Origin: Desulforapulum autotrophicum HRM2 | Lineage (GTDB): Bacteria; Desulfobacterota; Desulfobacteria; Desulfobacterales; Desulfobacteraceae | Length of the DNA stretch: 64,000 nucleotides | Direction: 5' to 3' | NCBI RefSeq assembly: GCF_000020365.1 | Contig: NC_012108.1 | Span: 2,852,001 to 2,916,000, forward strand | In this document: positions 1-8,427 of the stretch, piece by piece | How the letters are laid out: every line of letters starts with the position of its first letter | Position numbering within the stretch: the first letter of the stretch is position 1 | Position numbers and translations under genes: made by a program | Notes under the pieces: model-generated | Told to the model about the DNA's origin: nothing | Seen by the model: only the letters and a program-made list of their open reading frames with translations | The model's database searches: none

Positions 1-116
1 GAGATGCCGCATCGGCCGGGTTTACTCTTTTCCCACAACAGGGGTTCCTTGAAAATCAATCCTTGGGTGCCATTGCCGGTTTCTGGTTCTAGGCCGGTTT
101 TGTTTGGGGTTTCCAT
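1..116 (-). CDS. gcvPB: Glycine dehydrogenase (decarboxylating) subunit 2, N-terminal part
   Basis: Only the first 38 codons lie in the window; the gene runs off the left edge. The start ATG overlaps the gcvPA stop by one base (TAATG), and an AGGAGG-like ribosome site (GGGAGGTG) precedes it. The N-terminus contains LIFKEPLLWEKSKPGRCG, which resembles the usual opening of the PLP-binding beta subunit of the two-subunit P protein (LIFE..R.GRRG type). With GcvPA it would decarboxylate glycine and pass the aminomethyl group to lipoyl-GcvH. The assignment rests mostly on position directly after gcvPA and on this short motif. Confidence 0.88.
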   Translation of the reverse strand, partial: METPNKTGLEPETGNGTQGLIFKEPLLWEKSKPGRCGI

Positions 117-1447
117 TATTTCACCTCCCTTGCCAGGGTTTCCATATCCTGCCTGGAAAAGACTTCGGTTGCGCAAAACAGATAGTGGTTGGCCAGGGCC
201 GGGTAATAGGGCTCAAGGTCAAGGCCTGCCACCATGTTGAAACGGGTTTTAAGGGTCTCTCGCTTTTCCCTGAACCCGTCATTCACCTTTAAGACAAACT
301 CGTTGAAAAAGGGTCGGTCAAAGGCCGGTTCAAGGCCTGCATCCTGGAGGGCAGCCTTCAGGAATACGGCCTTGTCATGGTTGATCTGGGCGATTTTACG
401 CATACCAACCCTGCCGGTAAAGGCCATGTACATGCCCGCAGCCATGGCGTTTAGCCCGTTGTTAGAACAGATGTTGGAGCTGGCCTTTTCACGTTTGATG
501 TGCTGCTCACGTGTGGCAAGGGTCAGTACAAATCCGGGTTCGCCAGCCATGTCTGTGGTTTTTCCCACATAGCGGCCGGGCAGGGCGCGCATGAGATTTT
601 TGGTGGACGAGAGGATTCCAAGGCCCGGACCGCCAAAACTCTGGGGGATACCAAGGCTCTGACCTTCGCCGGCAACCAGATCTGCGCCAAAGCTTCCGGG
701 GTTTTTCAGTAAGCCATAGGCCAGGGCTTCGGTGAACGAGGTGATAAACAACGCTTTTTTTGAATCAGCAATGGCCTTGACACGGGCAAGATCCTCAATG
801 CAGCCCAAAAAATTAGGGCTCTGCACGGCAATGCCGGCCACATCAAGGGTATCAAGCAAGGAAAAGTCGGTGGTGCCGTCGGGATTTTGGGGAAGCTCGA
901 CCATGGAATAGCCGGCCGGCGTCAGGTAGGTTTTGATGATTTCCCTGTGAAAGGGATGAACCAGGCTTGAAACGGCCACGGTTCGGGTCTGTTTATTTTT
1001 CCTGAGTGCAATTAACAGGGCCTCGGCAAGGGCCGTTCCGCAGTCATAGTGGGAGGCTGTGGCGATATCCATGCCTAAAAGCGCGGTGATCATGCTCTGG
1101 AACTCATAGATACCCTGGAGGGTACCCTGGCTGACCTCGGGCTGGTAGGGAGTGTAGGCCGTTGCAAACTCAGATCGACCGATCAGATAGGAGAGGGCGG
1201 AAGGGATGTGATGGCTGTAGCTGCCGGCCCCAATAAACACCCGGGACCTTGAAGCTGCCCCCATGGAACCGGCAAGGGCCTCCATGTGGTCGTTCAGAGC
1301 CCACTCGTCCATGGCCGGGGGCAGATCAAGGGGCTCCCTGACCCTGAACTTTTCAGGTATTACGGTGAAAAGATCCTCAAGAGAGTCCATGCCCGTGACG
1401 GACAGCATCTCTCGTATGTCCTGGTCTGTATGGGGTAGATAGCGCAT
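116..1447 (-). CDS. gcvPA: Glycine dehydrogenase (decarboxylating) subunit 1
   Basis: The 443-residue product matches the usual length of the alpha half of the split P protein of the glycine cleavage system. The N-terminus MRYLPHTDQDIREML is the family signature, and YTPYQPEVSQGTLQ and GGPGLGILSS are recognisable conserved stretches. The pyridoxal-phosphate lysine is expected in the GcvPB subunit rather than here. The gene lies 16 bp after gcvH and overlaps gcvPB by one base, so the two subunits are probably translationally coupled. The split form is typical of many anaerobes and archaea rather than of enterobacteria. The pathway could run in the oxidative direction or in reverse for glycine synthesis; the sequence does not decide this. 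Confidence 0.96.
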   Translation of the reverse strand: MRYLPHTDQDIREMLSVTGMDSLEDLFTVIPEKFRVREPLDLPPAMDEWALNDHMEALAGSMGAASRSRVFIGAGSYSHHIPSALSYLIGRSEFATAYTPYQPEVSQGTLQGIYEFQSMITALLGMDIATASHYDCGTALAEALLIALRKNKQTRTVAVSSLVHPFHREIIKTYLTPAGYSMVELPQNPDGTTDFSLLDTLDVAGIAVQSPNFLGCIEDLARVKAIADSKKALFITSFTEALAYGLLKNPGSFGADLVAGEGQSLGIPQSFGGPGLGILSSTKNLMRALPGRYVGKTTDMAGEPGFVLTLATREQHIKREKASSNICSNNGLNAMAAGMYMAFTGRVGMRKIAQINHDKAVFLKAALQDAGLEPAFDRPFFNEFVLKVNDGFREKRETLKTRFNMVAGLDLEPYYPALANHYLFCATEVFSRQDMETLAREVK

Positions 1448-1463
1448 GGTTTTATCCTTCGTT

Positions 1464-1862
1464 TTATCCTTCTAAAGATTCAAGGTAGGTTTTCTTATCC
1501 ATTAAAAGGTCCATCTCAGCGACATTGGACGGCTTGACCCGGATGATCCATCCGGCACCATAGCAGTCGTTGTTGACAAGTTCAGGGGCATCTTCAAGCC
1601 CTTGGTTAATCTCCACAACTTCGCCGGAAACAGGCATATAGAGCTCTGAAACCGCCTTTACCGATTCAACAGTACCAAACTCATCCCCCTTTGAGAAAGA
1701 GGTCCCGATTTCAGGCATCTCCACAAAAACAATCTCCCCAAGCTGATCCTGGGCATAGTCGTTGATGCCGATGGTGAAAACCGTGTTCTCGACCTTTGCC
1801 CACTCATGGTCCTCGGTGTAGCGTACATCTTCCGGCAGATTCAGTTCATTAATTTCTTTCAT
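1464..1862 (-). CDS. gcvH: Glycine cleavage system H protein
   Basis: The 132-residue lipoyl carrier shuttles the aminomethyl intermediate between the P protein, GcvT and Lpd. The lipoylation site is visible as GTVESVKAVSELYMP, with Lys69 as the modified residue. The flanking HEWAKVENTVFTIGINDYAQ and GAGWIIRVKP stretches are typical of the hammerhead fold. The start is supported by a strong AAGGAGG site just upstream. It sits between gcvT and gcvPA in the same direction, with a 111-bp spacer after gcvT that contains a hairpin. Confidence 0.97.
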   Translation of the reverse strand: MKEINELNLPEDVRYTEDHEWAKVENTVFTIGINDYAQDQLGEIVFVEMPEIGTSFSKGDEFGTVESVKAVSELYMPVSGEVVEINQGLEDAPELVNNDCYGAGWIIRVKPSNVAEMDLLMDKKTYLESLEG

Positions 1863-1938
1863 TGGCTTACCTCCTTATCGTTTTTATATGAAACACTCAC
1901 CGAAGCTTCATCAGTGGAGGTGTTTCAGACTTCGTTGT

Positions 1939-1965
1939 GGCCGGATACCATCTATCGCTCCGGCC
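1939..1965. repeat. Hairpin in the gcvT-gcvH spacer, related to one near livH
   Basis: A 7-bp inverted repeat (GGCCGGA / TCCGGCC) encloses a 13-base loop containing GATACCAT. Read on the minus strand it shares GGCCGGAGC, ATGGTATC and GGCCACAAC with the hairpin at 9392-9420. The shared loop sequence suggests a small dispersed hairpin repeat rather than a plain terminator; no T-run follows it. Confidence 0.5.
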
Positions 1966-1973
1966 GTGCCGGT

Positions 1974-3224
1974 TTATATAAAATTACTTATCTTCTGCCG
2001 CGCCGTACGATGGGGACGCACGTCGGTTACAAGGGTCACAGTCAGGGTTCGTTTGTTCTCCTTGAGCACCACTTTGCTACCCATCTCCAGAGGGCTTTTT
2101 ACCCGGATAAAACCGCAACTGAGCCCTTTGGGAACAAACCCTTCGGGCCGGTCAGGCGAGGTAATGCTGATAATCTTCTGGTCAATCCACCCGATGCCCA
2201 TGTCCGTTGCACAGGTCAGCACATTGCCCAGCAGGTTGCCCTCAAGATCAAACACCTGGGCCTTTTGTCCCGACGACACCTTTCTAAGATTCTCGCCCAC
2301 AAAGGCATGGGTGTAATAGGCATCTTTGGGATCAAGCAACGCCTTGTCGCCGATGAACGCCTTGGTAAATCCGGACCCGTCGGGTTTTAGTGACAGGGCA
2401 AACATCCATGGATGGTTGATGAACTTCCACGATCCGATATCCTGGTGGGAAAGGGGCAGCACTGCGCCTGCCCGCAACGAGTCCCTGGCCCCAAGTCCGC
2501 AGGGGATGACATTGTACGACCGGTCCTGCCCAAGGATGTCGGTCCAGAGATCAACAGCCTTTTCAGGGGCAATGAAAATCTCAAACCCGAATTCACCGGT
2601 GTAGCCCGATCGGGAAAGCAGCACCGGGGTGCCGTCGGTGAGCACCACCTGGGAAGACGGACTGAATGCAGGATCCATATGCCCCTTAAAGGAAAAGTAG
2701 GGCATGGTATCAAACACCTGTTCCGGTGATTGGATCAGATGCTTGAGAATGCGCAACGAATTTTTTCCCTGGATGTCGATCTTGGCAATCTTGCCCGTGA
2801 GGTCTTTGATGACCACATCAAGTTTTTTTCCATGCCCGGCAAGATGGGCTGTCACTGTTGCACCCATGCCGGCATTAACGCAGACCATAAAATCCCCAGG
2901 CCCAATGCAATAAACAATAGCATCATCTACCGTATGGCCCTGTTCGTCAAGGATGGCACCATACACACACCTTCCCTGGGCAAGACTGGCAAGATCCCGG
3001 GTATGGCAGCGCTGGAGAAGGGCCAGGGCATCGTTGCCCCTGACCGTCACACAGGCCATGTGGCTTGTGTCAAAAATGCCTGCTGATTCAAGGACCGCAA
3101 GATGTTCATTCTTGACCCCTGTTTCGTACCAAAGCGGCATGTCAAAACCGCCGAATTCGGCCATATTGGCGTTGTTCTCCCTGTGCCAGCGGTTCAACGG
3201 TGTGGTCTTAAGCATGTTTCCCAT
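1974..3224 (-). CDS. gcvT: Aminomethyltransferase (glycine cleavage T protein)
   Basis: The product transfers the methylene group from H-protein-bound aminomethyl to tetrahydrofolate and releases ammonia. Family features are the opening LKTTPLNRWHRENNANM, the FGGFDMPLWY and FDTSHMA stretches, and SRSGYTGEFGFEIF before the C-terminal barrel. The open frame extends 31 codons further upstream, but the ATG at 3224 is chosen: it has an AGG ribosome site and places the family-typical N-terminus first, giving 416 residues. It is the first gene of the gcv operon and diverges from lpdA. Confidence 0.94.
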   Translation of the reverse strand: MGNMLKTTPLNRWHRENNANMAEFGGFDMPLWYETGVKNEHLAVLESAGIFDTSHMACVTVRGNDALALLQRCHTRDLASLAQGRCVYGAILDEQGHTVDDAIVYCIGPGDFMVCVNAGMGATVTAHLAGHGKKLDVVIKDLTGKIAKIDIQGKNSLRILKHLIQSPEQVFDTMPYFSFKGHMDPAFSPSSQVVLTDGTPVLLSRSGYTGEFGFEIFIAPEKAVDLWTDILGQDRSYNVIPCGLGARDSLRAGAVLPLSHQDIGSWKFINHPWMFALSLKPDGSGFTKAFIGDKALLDPKDAYYTHAFVGENLRKVSSGQKAQVFDLEGNLLGNVLTCATDMGIGWIDQKIISITSPDRPEGFVPKGLSCGFIRVKSPLEMGSKVVLKENKRTLTVTLVTDVRPHRTARQKISNFI

Positions 3225-3509
3225 GGTGTTAACCTCGCTGTTTTTTGCATTTTTGTTCGTAACTTGAGTTTGATCTTTCATGCATTTCGCAGTAACGTGT
3301 TTATAAAATAAGAACATTTTATTAAAAAAATAGCAATTGCGATTAAAGATAAATCCATGAAAGACTATTTAGTTACAAATTGATCTTATAGTCAATTAAA
3401 TTATTGTTTTTTTAAATTATTGGAAATATATATATTAAAAATTGATTGATTCAACTATATTATCTTTAATAAATCTCAATAGCCACCCCTGAAAAACTAA
3501 GGAGAAAAG
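3225..3509. promoter_or_regulatory. Divergent promoter region between gcvT and lpdA
   Basis: This very AT-rich spacer separates the divergent gcv operon and lpdA and must carry both promoters. I looked for a glycine riboswitch (tandem aptamers) upstream of gcvT and saw none. No single promoter can be picked with confidence among the many A/T runs. Confidence 0.45.
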
Positions 3510-4943
3510 ATGGCAGAGCAAATAGCAATCATTGGTGCAGGCCCTGGCGGTTACGCGGCAGCCTTACGGGCGTCATCCCTTGGGGCAAAAGTAACCCTGG
3601 TTGAACGAGAGGGGGTCGGCGGGACCTGTCTCAACTGGGGGTGCATCCCCTCTAAAATCATGAAAACCACGGCAGACCTGCTGTTGAAGTTCAATGAAGC
3701 GCAAAAATATGGCATCAATGTTCAAGGCCCGGTGGCACTGGACATGGTTGCCCTGATGGCAAGAAAACAGGCCCTTATCCAGACCCAGCAGCAGGGGATT
3801 CTTTCCCTGCTCAAAAAGGGCAGGGTTACCGTTCTAATGGGCAGGGCAAAGATCAAGGCCATGGGCCTGTTAACGGTGACCGACGATTCCGGCACCAGGA
3901 CAGAGATTGCCTTTGACCGCTTGATCCTTGCAACCGGAACCATTCCTCTGAATGTCCCGGCCTTTGCATTTAACGGGCGGACCATCCTTTCCAGTAACGA
4001 TCTTCTATCGCTCAAACAGATACCACCATCAATCATCATCGTTGGCGGTGGGGTAATCGGGTGTGAATTCGCCTTTATCCTCGCAGCCCTTGGTTCAGCC
4101 GTCACCGTTGTGGAAGCCATGGATCGCCTGCTCCCCCTTGATTCCGTTGACACAGCCTGTTCCAAACTCCTGTTGCGGGAGATGAAGAAAAGAAAGATCA
4201 AGGTAATCCTGGACCGGAGCGTCACCACCTGTGAACCCCATGACAGGGGCGTCAGTGTCATGGTGGGTGCCTCACCCTTTTCAAACCTGAAAACCGGTGC
4301 AACGGTCACGCCGGTCAAGATCGAGGTGTCTGCCATGGCTGTCTGCATCGGCCGCACACCCCTTTCAAAGGATCTCGGACTTGAAGCCATTGGCCTTAAA
4401 ACCGATGGGCAAGGGTGGATTCCGGTTAACGACGCCATGGAAACAACGATCAAGGGTGTCTATGCCATCGGCGATATCACAGGCCCAGCAAATATCATGC
4501 TTGCCCATGTGGCCACCCATGAAGCCATGGTAGCTGCAGAAAATGCCACAGGGGGAACCCGGACCATGTCCTACAATGCCGTACCCAACGCAATATTTAC
4601 CATGCCTGAAATCGGGACGGTGGGCCTTTCAGAGGAAGGGTGTCAAAAAAAAGGAATTGATGCACAATGTTTTACCGTTAATTTCAGAGCCATTGGCAAG
4701 GCCCAGGTCATGGGAGAGATAGCGGGTGAGGCAAAAATCGTACTTGAACGACCGTCAGGCCGGGTGCTCGGTCTTCACCTGATCGGCCCCCATGCAACCG
4801 ATCTTATTGCAGAAGGCGCACTTGCCGTAAAAAAGGGGCTCACCATTTCAGATCTTGCTGAAACCATACATGCCCATCCGACCCTTGCTGAAATCGTGTC
4901 GGAACTGGCACTCAAGGCCACGGGCAAGGCCCTTCACGGTTAG
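3510..4943 (+). CDS. lpdA: Dihydrolipoyl dehydrogenase (L protein)
   Basis: The 477-residue flavoprotein reoxidises dihydrolipoamide with NAD+. Visible are the FAD-binding GAGPGGYAAALRA (residues 9-21), the redox-active disulfide in GGTCLNWGCIPSK (Cys40 and Cys45), the NAD-binding GGGVIGCEF near residue 180, the second FAD motif VYAIGDITG near 320, and the C-terminal HAHPTLAEIVSE that carries the catalytic His-Glu pair. An AAGGAG site precedes the ATG. It diverges from gcvT, so it most likely serves the glycine cleavage complex, though it could also serve 2-oxoacid dehydrogenases. Confidence 0.96.
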   Translation: MAEQIAIIGAGPGGYAAALRASSLGAKVTLVEREGVGGTCLNWGCIPSKIMKTTADLLLKFNEAQKYGINVQGPVALDMVALMARKQALIQTQQQGILSLLKKGRVTVLMGRAKIKAMGLLTVTDDSGTRTEIAFDRLILATGTIPLNVPAFAFNGRTILSSNDLLSLKQIPPSIIIVGGGVIGCEFAFILAALGSAVTVVEAMDRLLPLDSVDTACSKLLLREMKKRKIKVILDRSVTTCEPHDRGVSVMVGASPFSNLKTGATVTPVKIEVSAMAVCIGRTPLSKDLGLEAIGLKTDGQGWIPVNDAMETTIKGVYAIGDITGPANIMLAHVATHEAMVAAENATGGTRTMSYNAVPNAIFTMPEIGTVGLSEEGCQKKGIDAQCFTVNFRAIGKAQVMGEIAGEAKIVLERPSGRVLGLHLIGPHATDLIAEGALAVKKGLTISDLAETIHAHPTLAEIVSELALKATGKALHG

Positions 4944-4952
4944 AGAACCGGC

Positions 4953-5092
4953 TGACCGAAAACCCGTGTTTGGGCAAAAAATTGCCCATATGCAAGGCGC
5001 AAAAAATTCTGAAACCGGAGCGTACTATAGTACGTGAGGATTGCAGGATTTTGCAGCAACGCCGCAGATGGGTGAGTTTTCGTTCAAACACT
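4953..5092. repeat. 140-bp ERIC-like palindromic repeat, copy A
   Basis: This is the first of three copies of exactly 140 bp (others at 9543 and 16362). It opens with GACCGAAAACCCGTGTTTGG and closes with GAGTTTTCGTTCAAACACT. The two ends are imperfect inverted repeats of each other, so the whole unit can fold into one long hairpin. The centre holds CGTACTATAGTACG, a perfect palindrome, flanked by arms whose sequence differs between copies but stays complementary. Here it fills the space between lpdA and lrp, and its last bases overlap the lrp stop codon. Confidence 0.93.
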
Positions 5093-5534
5093 ATAATACA
5101 TAGGGCACCTTCATGTTAAACGACTTATAAACCACAAAAGTTTCAACAGAACCAACCCCCTCAACTGTGGAAATCTCGTCCGTGTAGAACTCAAGGAGCC
5201 CAAATCCGGGCTTTAACAGCACATGGACCATGAGGTCGTAGCGGCCGGTAACAACGCTTACGGAAATGACCCCGCGAAGATTGGATATCTCTTCGCCTTT
5301 TTTGACAAGGTCCATCTCTTTAAGCTTGATGCCGATGATAACGGTGTTATGACCGGGGATGGCAGAGGGGTCAATTCTTCCGCAGATATCCAGAATGCCC
5401 TCATCTGTCATCCGGTTAACCCTTGCCCGCACGGTGTTTTCTGTAATGTTGAGCAGTTCTGAAATAGCCTTAAAGGATTTGCGGCCCTCCCTTAATTCCT
5501 TGATGATCCTGATGTTGACCTTGTCTATTTTCAT
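5091..5534 (-). CDS. Lrp/AsnC family transcriptional regulator
   Basis: The 147-residue product has the two-domain layout of the family: an N-terminal winged helix (about residues 1-60, including FKAISELLNITENTVRARV) and a C-terminal RAM effector domain (about 65-140, with VVTGRYDLMVHVL). The family senses amino acids and binds DNA as a dimer or octamer. It is last in line after livF, 68 bp away and in the same direction, so control of the adjacent branched-chain amino-acid transporter is a reasonable inference. Its stop codon lies inside the end of the 140-bp repeat. Confidence 0.9.
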   Translation of the reverse strand: MKIDKVNIRIIKELREGRKSFKAISELLNITENTVRARVNRMTDEGILDICGRIDPSAIPGHNTVIIGIKLKEMDLVKKGEEISNLRGVISVSVVTGRYDLMVHVLLKPGFGLLEFYTDEISTVEGVGSVETFVVYKSFNMKVPYVL

Positions 5535-5544
5535 TTCACTCTCA

Positions 5545-5583
5545 AGGGTTCACGGCTACCCCAGCAAGGCTGCCGTGAACCCT
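5545..5583. promoter_or_regulatory. Perfect 12-bp stem-loop between livF and lrp
   Basis: AGGGTTCACGGC and its exact complement GCCGTGAACCCT enclose a 15-base loop. No T-run follows on either strand, so it is not a standard terminator. It may act on mRNA processing or stability between livF and lrp, or be an operator for Lrp; neither can be told from the sequence. Confidence 0.55.
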
Positions 5584-5602
5584 GTCTATTCCGGATTAAA
5601 AA

Positions 5603-6316
5603 TTACGCCCCAAGATAGGCTTTTTTTACCTCGGGATCAATCAGCAGATCGCTGGCCTTTCCCTCGAGCACGATGTTGCCGTTTTCAAGCACATAACCCC
5701 TTTGGGCAAATTTCAAGGCAAGCCTTGCGTTCTGCTCGACAAGCAGGATGGTGGTTCCCAGCCGGTTGATTTCCTTTAAAGCCTCAAACATGTCAAGCAT
5801 GAGAAGGGGGGCAAGGCCCATGGAAGGTTCATCCAGAATCATGATCTTTCTGCCGCTCATATAGGCCCGGCCCACGGCCAGCATCTGCTGTTCACCGCCG
5901 CTCAGGGTTCCGGCCAGCTGATTCTTTCGTTCATCCAGCCTCGAAAAAAGATCAAACACCCATTTTTTGTCCTTGACCATCTGGTCCCTGTCTTTTCTTG
6001 CAAAACAGGCAAGGGTCAGGTTCTCCGTGACCGTCAGGTTGCCAAAGATCATCCTTCCTTCGGGAACATGGGAGATGCCAAGCTTTGAAACCACTTTGTC
6101 CGTGCTGTATTTAAGGATATTTTCACCATTAAATTTTATGACCGACCCGTGGACGGAGGGAATCATTCTTGAAATGGCCCTCAGGGTGGTGCTTTTACCA
6201 GCACCGTTGGCGCCGATTATGGTGACGATTTCCCCCTTGTCCACGGAAAAACTGATGCCGTGGAGGGCCATGATGTTATCGTATGCGACAGTCAAATTTT
6301 CTACAACAAGCTGCAT
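5603..6316 (-). CDS. livF: Branched-chain amino-acid ABC transporter, ATPase LivF
   Basis: The 237-residue ATP-binding subunit has Walker A GANGAGKST (about 34-42), the signature LSGGEQQMLAVGRA, and Walker B IMILDEPSMGLAP. The C-terminus VLEGKASDLLIDPEVKKAYLG is typical of LivF. Its start overlaps the livG stop by one base, so the two ATPases are translationally coupled. They form the cytoplasmic heterodimer of the LivHMGF importer, which takes up leucine, isoleucine, valine or related compounds delivered by LivK. Confidence 0.95.
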   Translation of the reverse strand: MQLVVENLTVAYDNIMALHGISFSVDKGEIVTIIGANGAGKSTTLRAISRMIPSVHGSVIKFNGENILKYSTDKVVSKLGISHVPEGRMIFGNLTVTENLTLACFARKDRDQMVKDKKWVFDLFSRLDERKNQLAGTLSGGEQQMLAVGRAYMSGRKIMILDEPSMGLAPLLMLDMFEALKEINRLGTTILLVEQNARLALKFAQRGYVLENGNIVLEGKASDLLIDPEVKKAYLGA

Positions 6317-7089
6317 CAGGTTAAATCCTCCTTGCCAAGATACGCTTCGATCACCTTGGGATTATTCTGGATCTCCTGGGGAGGTCCCTCAGCAATAATT
6401 TCGCCAAAGACCAGCGTTTGAATGTACTCACAAAGCTCCATCACAAATTTCATTCGATGTTCGATTAGGAAAATAGCCACCTTGAATTCCTGGTGCACCT
6501 TTCGGATGATTTCAATCATCCGGACAAGTTCGTCTGGAGTCATGCCGGCCGTGGGTTCATCCAGAAACAAAATTTTGGGATTAATGGCCATGGCCCTTGC
6601 CATCTCAACCCTTCGCTGGGCCCCATAGGGGAGATTTCCAACCTTTTGCCGGGCAAACTGGGCAATGTCGAAAATCTCAAGCAATCGAAAGGCATTTTCC
6701 TCGATCTCTTTTTCCTGGCGCCTGCAGGCAGGGGTATTAAAAAAAGCGCCCAATAGGCCGTAGGTGAGCTGGGAAAAGTGGGCCATCTTGATGTGGTCGA
6801 GCACATTCATGTGGCGCCATAAAAGAAGATTTTGGAAGGTTCTGCCAAGGCCCAGGGCGGCGATCCTATGGGTCTCCATGCCCTTGATGGATTGACCGTT
6901 GAGCATGATCGATCCCTGGGAGGGGGTGTACACCCCGGTGATCAGGTTAAAAATGGTGGTCTTGCCGGCCCCGTTAGGCCCGATCAGTCCGTTGATCTGC
7001 CCTGGTTCAATGGTGAGATTAAAGTCGTTGACGGCCCTGAGCCCGCCAAAATAATGGGTCATACCTTTGACCTGGAGAAGCGGTGACAT
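6316..7089 (-). CDS. livG: Branched-chain amino-acid ABC transporter, ATPase LivG
   Basis: The 257-residue ATP-binding subunit has Walker A GPNGAGKTTIFNLITG, the signature region YGAQRRVEMARAMA and Walker B ILFLDEPTAGMTPDE. The signature lacks the usual LSGG and reads LPYGAQRR, which is common in LivG. The length is normal and it overlaps livM and livF by one base each. Substrate specificity lies with LivK and the permeases and cannot be deduced here. Confidence 0.95.
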   Translation of the reverse strand: MSPLLQVKGMTHYFGGLRAVNDFNLTIEPGQINGLIGPNGAGKTTIFNLITGVYTPSQGSIMLNGQSIKGMETHRIAALGLGRTFQNLLLWRHMNVLDHIKMAHFSQLTYGLLGAFFNTPACRRQEKEIEENAFRLLEIFDIAQFARQKVGNLPYGAQRRVEMARAMAINPKILFLDEPTAGMTPDELVRMIEIIRKVHQEFKVAIFLIEHRMKFVMELCEYIQTLVFGEIIAEGPPQEIQNNPKVIEAYLGKEDLT

Positions 7090-8399
7090 TATTGGCGACC
7101 TCCTTGGCTTGACAGGACATTTTCGGTCTGATTATTTCCAGGTTGACGGTTTCTGGATCTCATGAGACCTTTAATGTTGAAATCCGTAAACGAGATAAGG
7201 CCGTGGGGACGAAAAAGCATGACCAGGATCAGAATCAAAGGAATAATAATCCATTTGAACAACTCAAGGGGCCGCAGGGCTTCGCCAAGGACCGAGATGC
7301 TCACGGCTCCAACAATGGAGCCCCAGATCGAATTGAGACCCCCGAAATAGACCATGGCAAGGATTTCGGCAAGTTTTTGAATGCCAAAGGTGGCAGGATT
7401 GACGTAGCGCAGCACATGGGCAAAGAGTCCACCTGCAATTCCAGCCCAGAAGGCGCCAAACATGAATGCCGTCATCTTTGTCTTGCGGGTGTTGACGGTC
7501 ATGGAATCTGCAGCAGGCTCGTTGTCCCTGACCGCGTTAAGGGCCTTGCCCATGGTGGAACTGACAAAGTTGTTGATAATCCAGATGGAGATGGCCATCC
7601 AGGCAAACACCACGGGCAGCGAGGCATAGTTGGGCTGACTGCTCATGCCCCTGGGGCCACCCAGGACCTCCAGGTTCTCGATGGCGCTCTTGACAATGAA
7701 CATAAATGCAAGGCTGATGATGGCCAGGTAATCTCCCCGGGTTCGAAACGAGGGAATGGCAACGACCAATGATCCAATGGAGGCCACAAAACCGCCTGCA
7801 ATCAGAATCAAAGGAAACATCCAGGGACCCAGCCAGGCCGGCAGAAGGGCCGCACCAAATAGTTTGTCATCGGCAAAAAAAAGCAGGGTCAGGGCCGATG
7901 AGGTGTAGGCACCAAGGGCCATGAACCCCGGATGGGAGCAGGAAAATTCGCCCTGGTATCCGTTGATAATGTTGATACTGATGGTCAGAATCACCGACAC
8001 CATGGTCAGTTTCAGCACCAGAACCCTGTAGTCGTTGATGTCTGCCCAGATGTGAAGCACCCCGTAAAAAGCTGCAAGATGAACCAGGGTCGCAATCACC
8101 AGGGGTAAATGCTCAAGCAGGCCTGCCAGCCGGTTTGTCAACGGAGCCGTTAATTTTGCCACAAGGATGACGGGCACAGTGTAGATCAGAAGGTCATAGG
8201 CAATGACGCTGGGGATCATCATGGGATCCTTGAACATGATGAGGGTGCCGAATATGGCCGGAATTTTTGGCAGACCGAGGTAGTAGGAGGCGGCATCCCC
8301 GAGGAAATATTCCAGGGTTGCCGCAACAAAAGCGCCCAGAATCCACCCCAGAAGCGGAACCGTTCCAAGGGATCTCTTTATCTTTTTTATGGTTTCCAT
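7089..8399 (-). CDS. livM: Branched-chain amino-acid ABC transporter, permease LivM
   Basis: The 436-residue membrane protein has an N-terminal extension of several hydrophobic segments (about residues 1-140) before the conserved LivM core. The core includes GYQGEFSCSHPGFMALGAYTS, the coupling-loop-like RGDYLAIISLAF, and GKALNAVRDNEPAADSMTVN. The last is the cytoplasmic EAA-type loop that contacts the ATPases. It pairs with LivH to make the transmembrane pore. The C-terminal tail after the last helix is polar and unremarkable. Confidence 0.94.
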   Translation of the reverse strand: METIKKIKRSLGTVPLLGWILGAFVAATLEYFLGDAASYYLGLPKIPAIFGTLIMFKDPMMIPSVIAYDLLIYTVPVILVAKLTAPLTNRLAGLLEHLPLVIATLVHLAAFYGVLHIWADINDYRVLVLKLTMVSVILTISINIINGYQGEFSCSHPGFMALGAYTSSALTLLFFADDKLFGAALLPAWLGPWMFPLILIAGGFVASIGSLVVAIPSFRTRGDYLAIISLAFMFIVKSAIENLEVLGGPRGMSSQPNYASLPVVFAWMAISIWIINNFVSSTMGKALNAVRDNEPAADSMTVNTRKTKMTAFMFGAFWAGIAGGLFAHVLRYVNPATFGIQKLAEILAMVYFGGLNSIWGSIVGAVSISVLGEALRPLELFKWIIIPLILILVMLFRPHGLISFTDFNIKGLMRSRNRQPGNNQTENVLSSQGGRQ

Positions 8400-8427
8400 T
8401 TGCTGTCCTGTTGAATAGGGGTTAACG

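Noticed and set aside
3225-3509. Glycine riboswitch upstream of gcvT
   Set aside because: No tandem aptamer-like stems and no conserved core sequence could be found in the AT-rich spacer.
7143-7772. Long open frame on the plus strand inside livM (also 8845-9345 and 9658-10614)
   Set aside because: These lie opposite well-supported liv genes, have low-complexity composition without domain features, and are shadows of codon bias.
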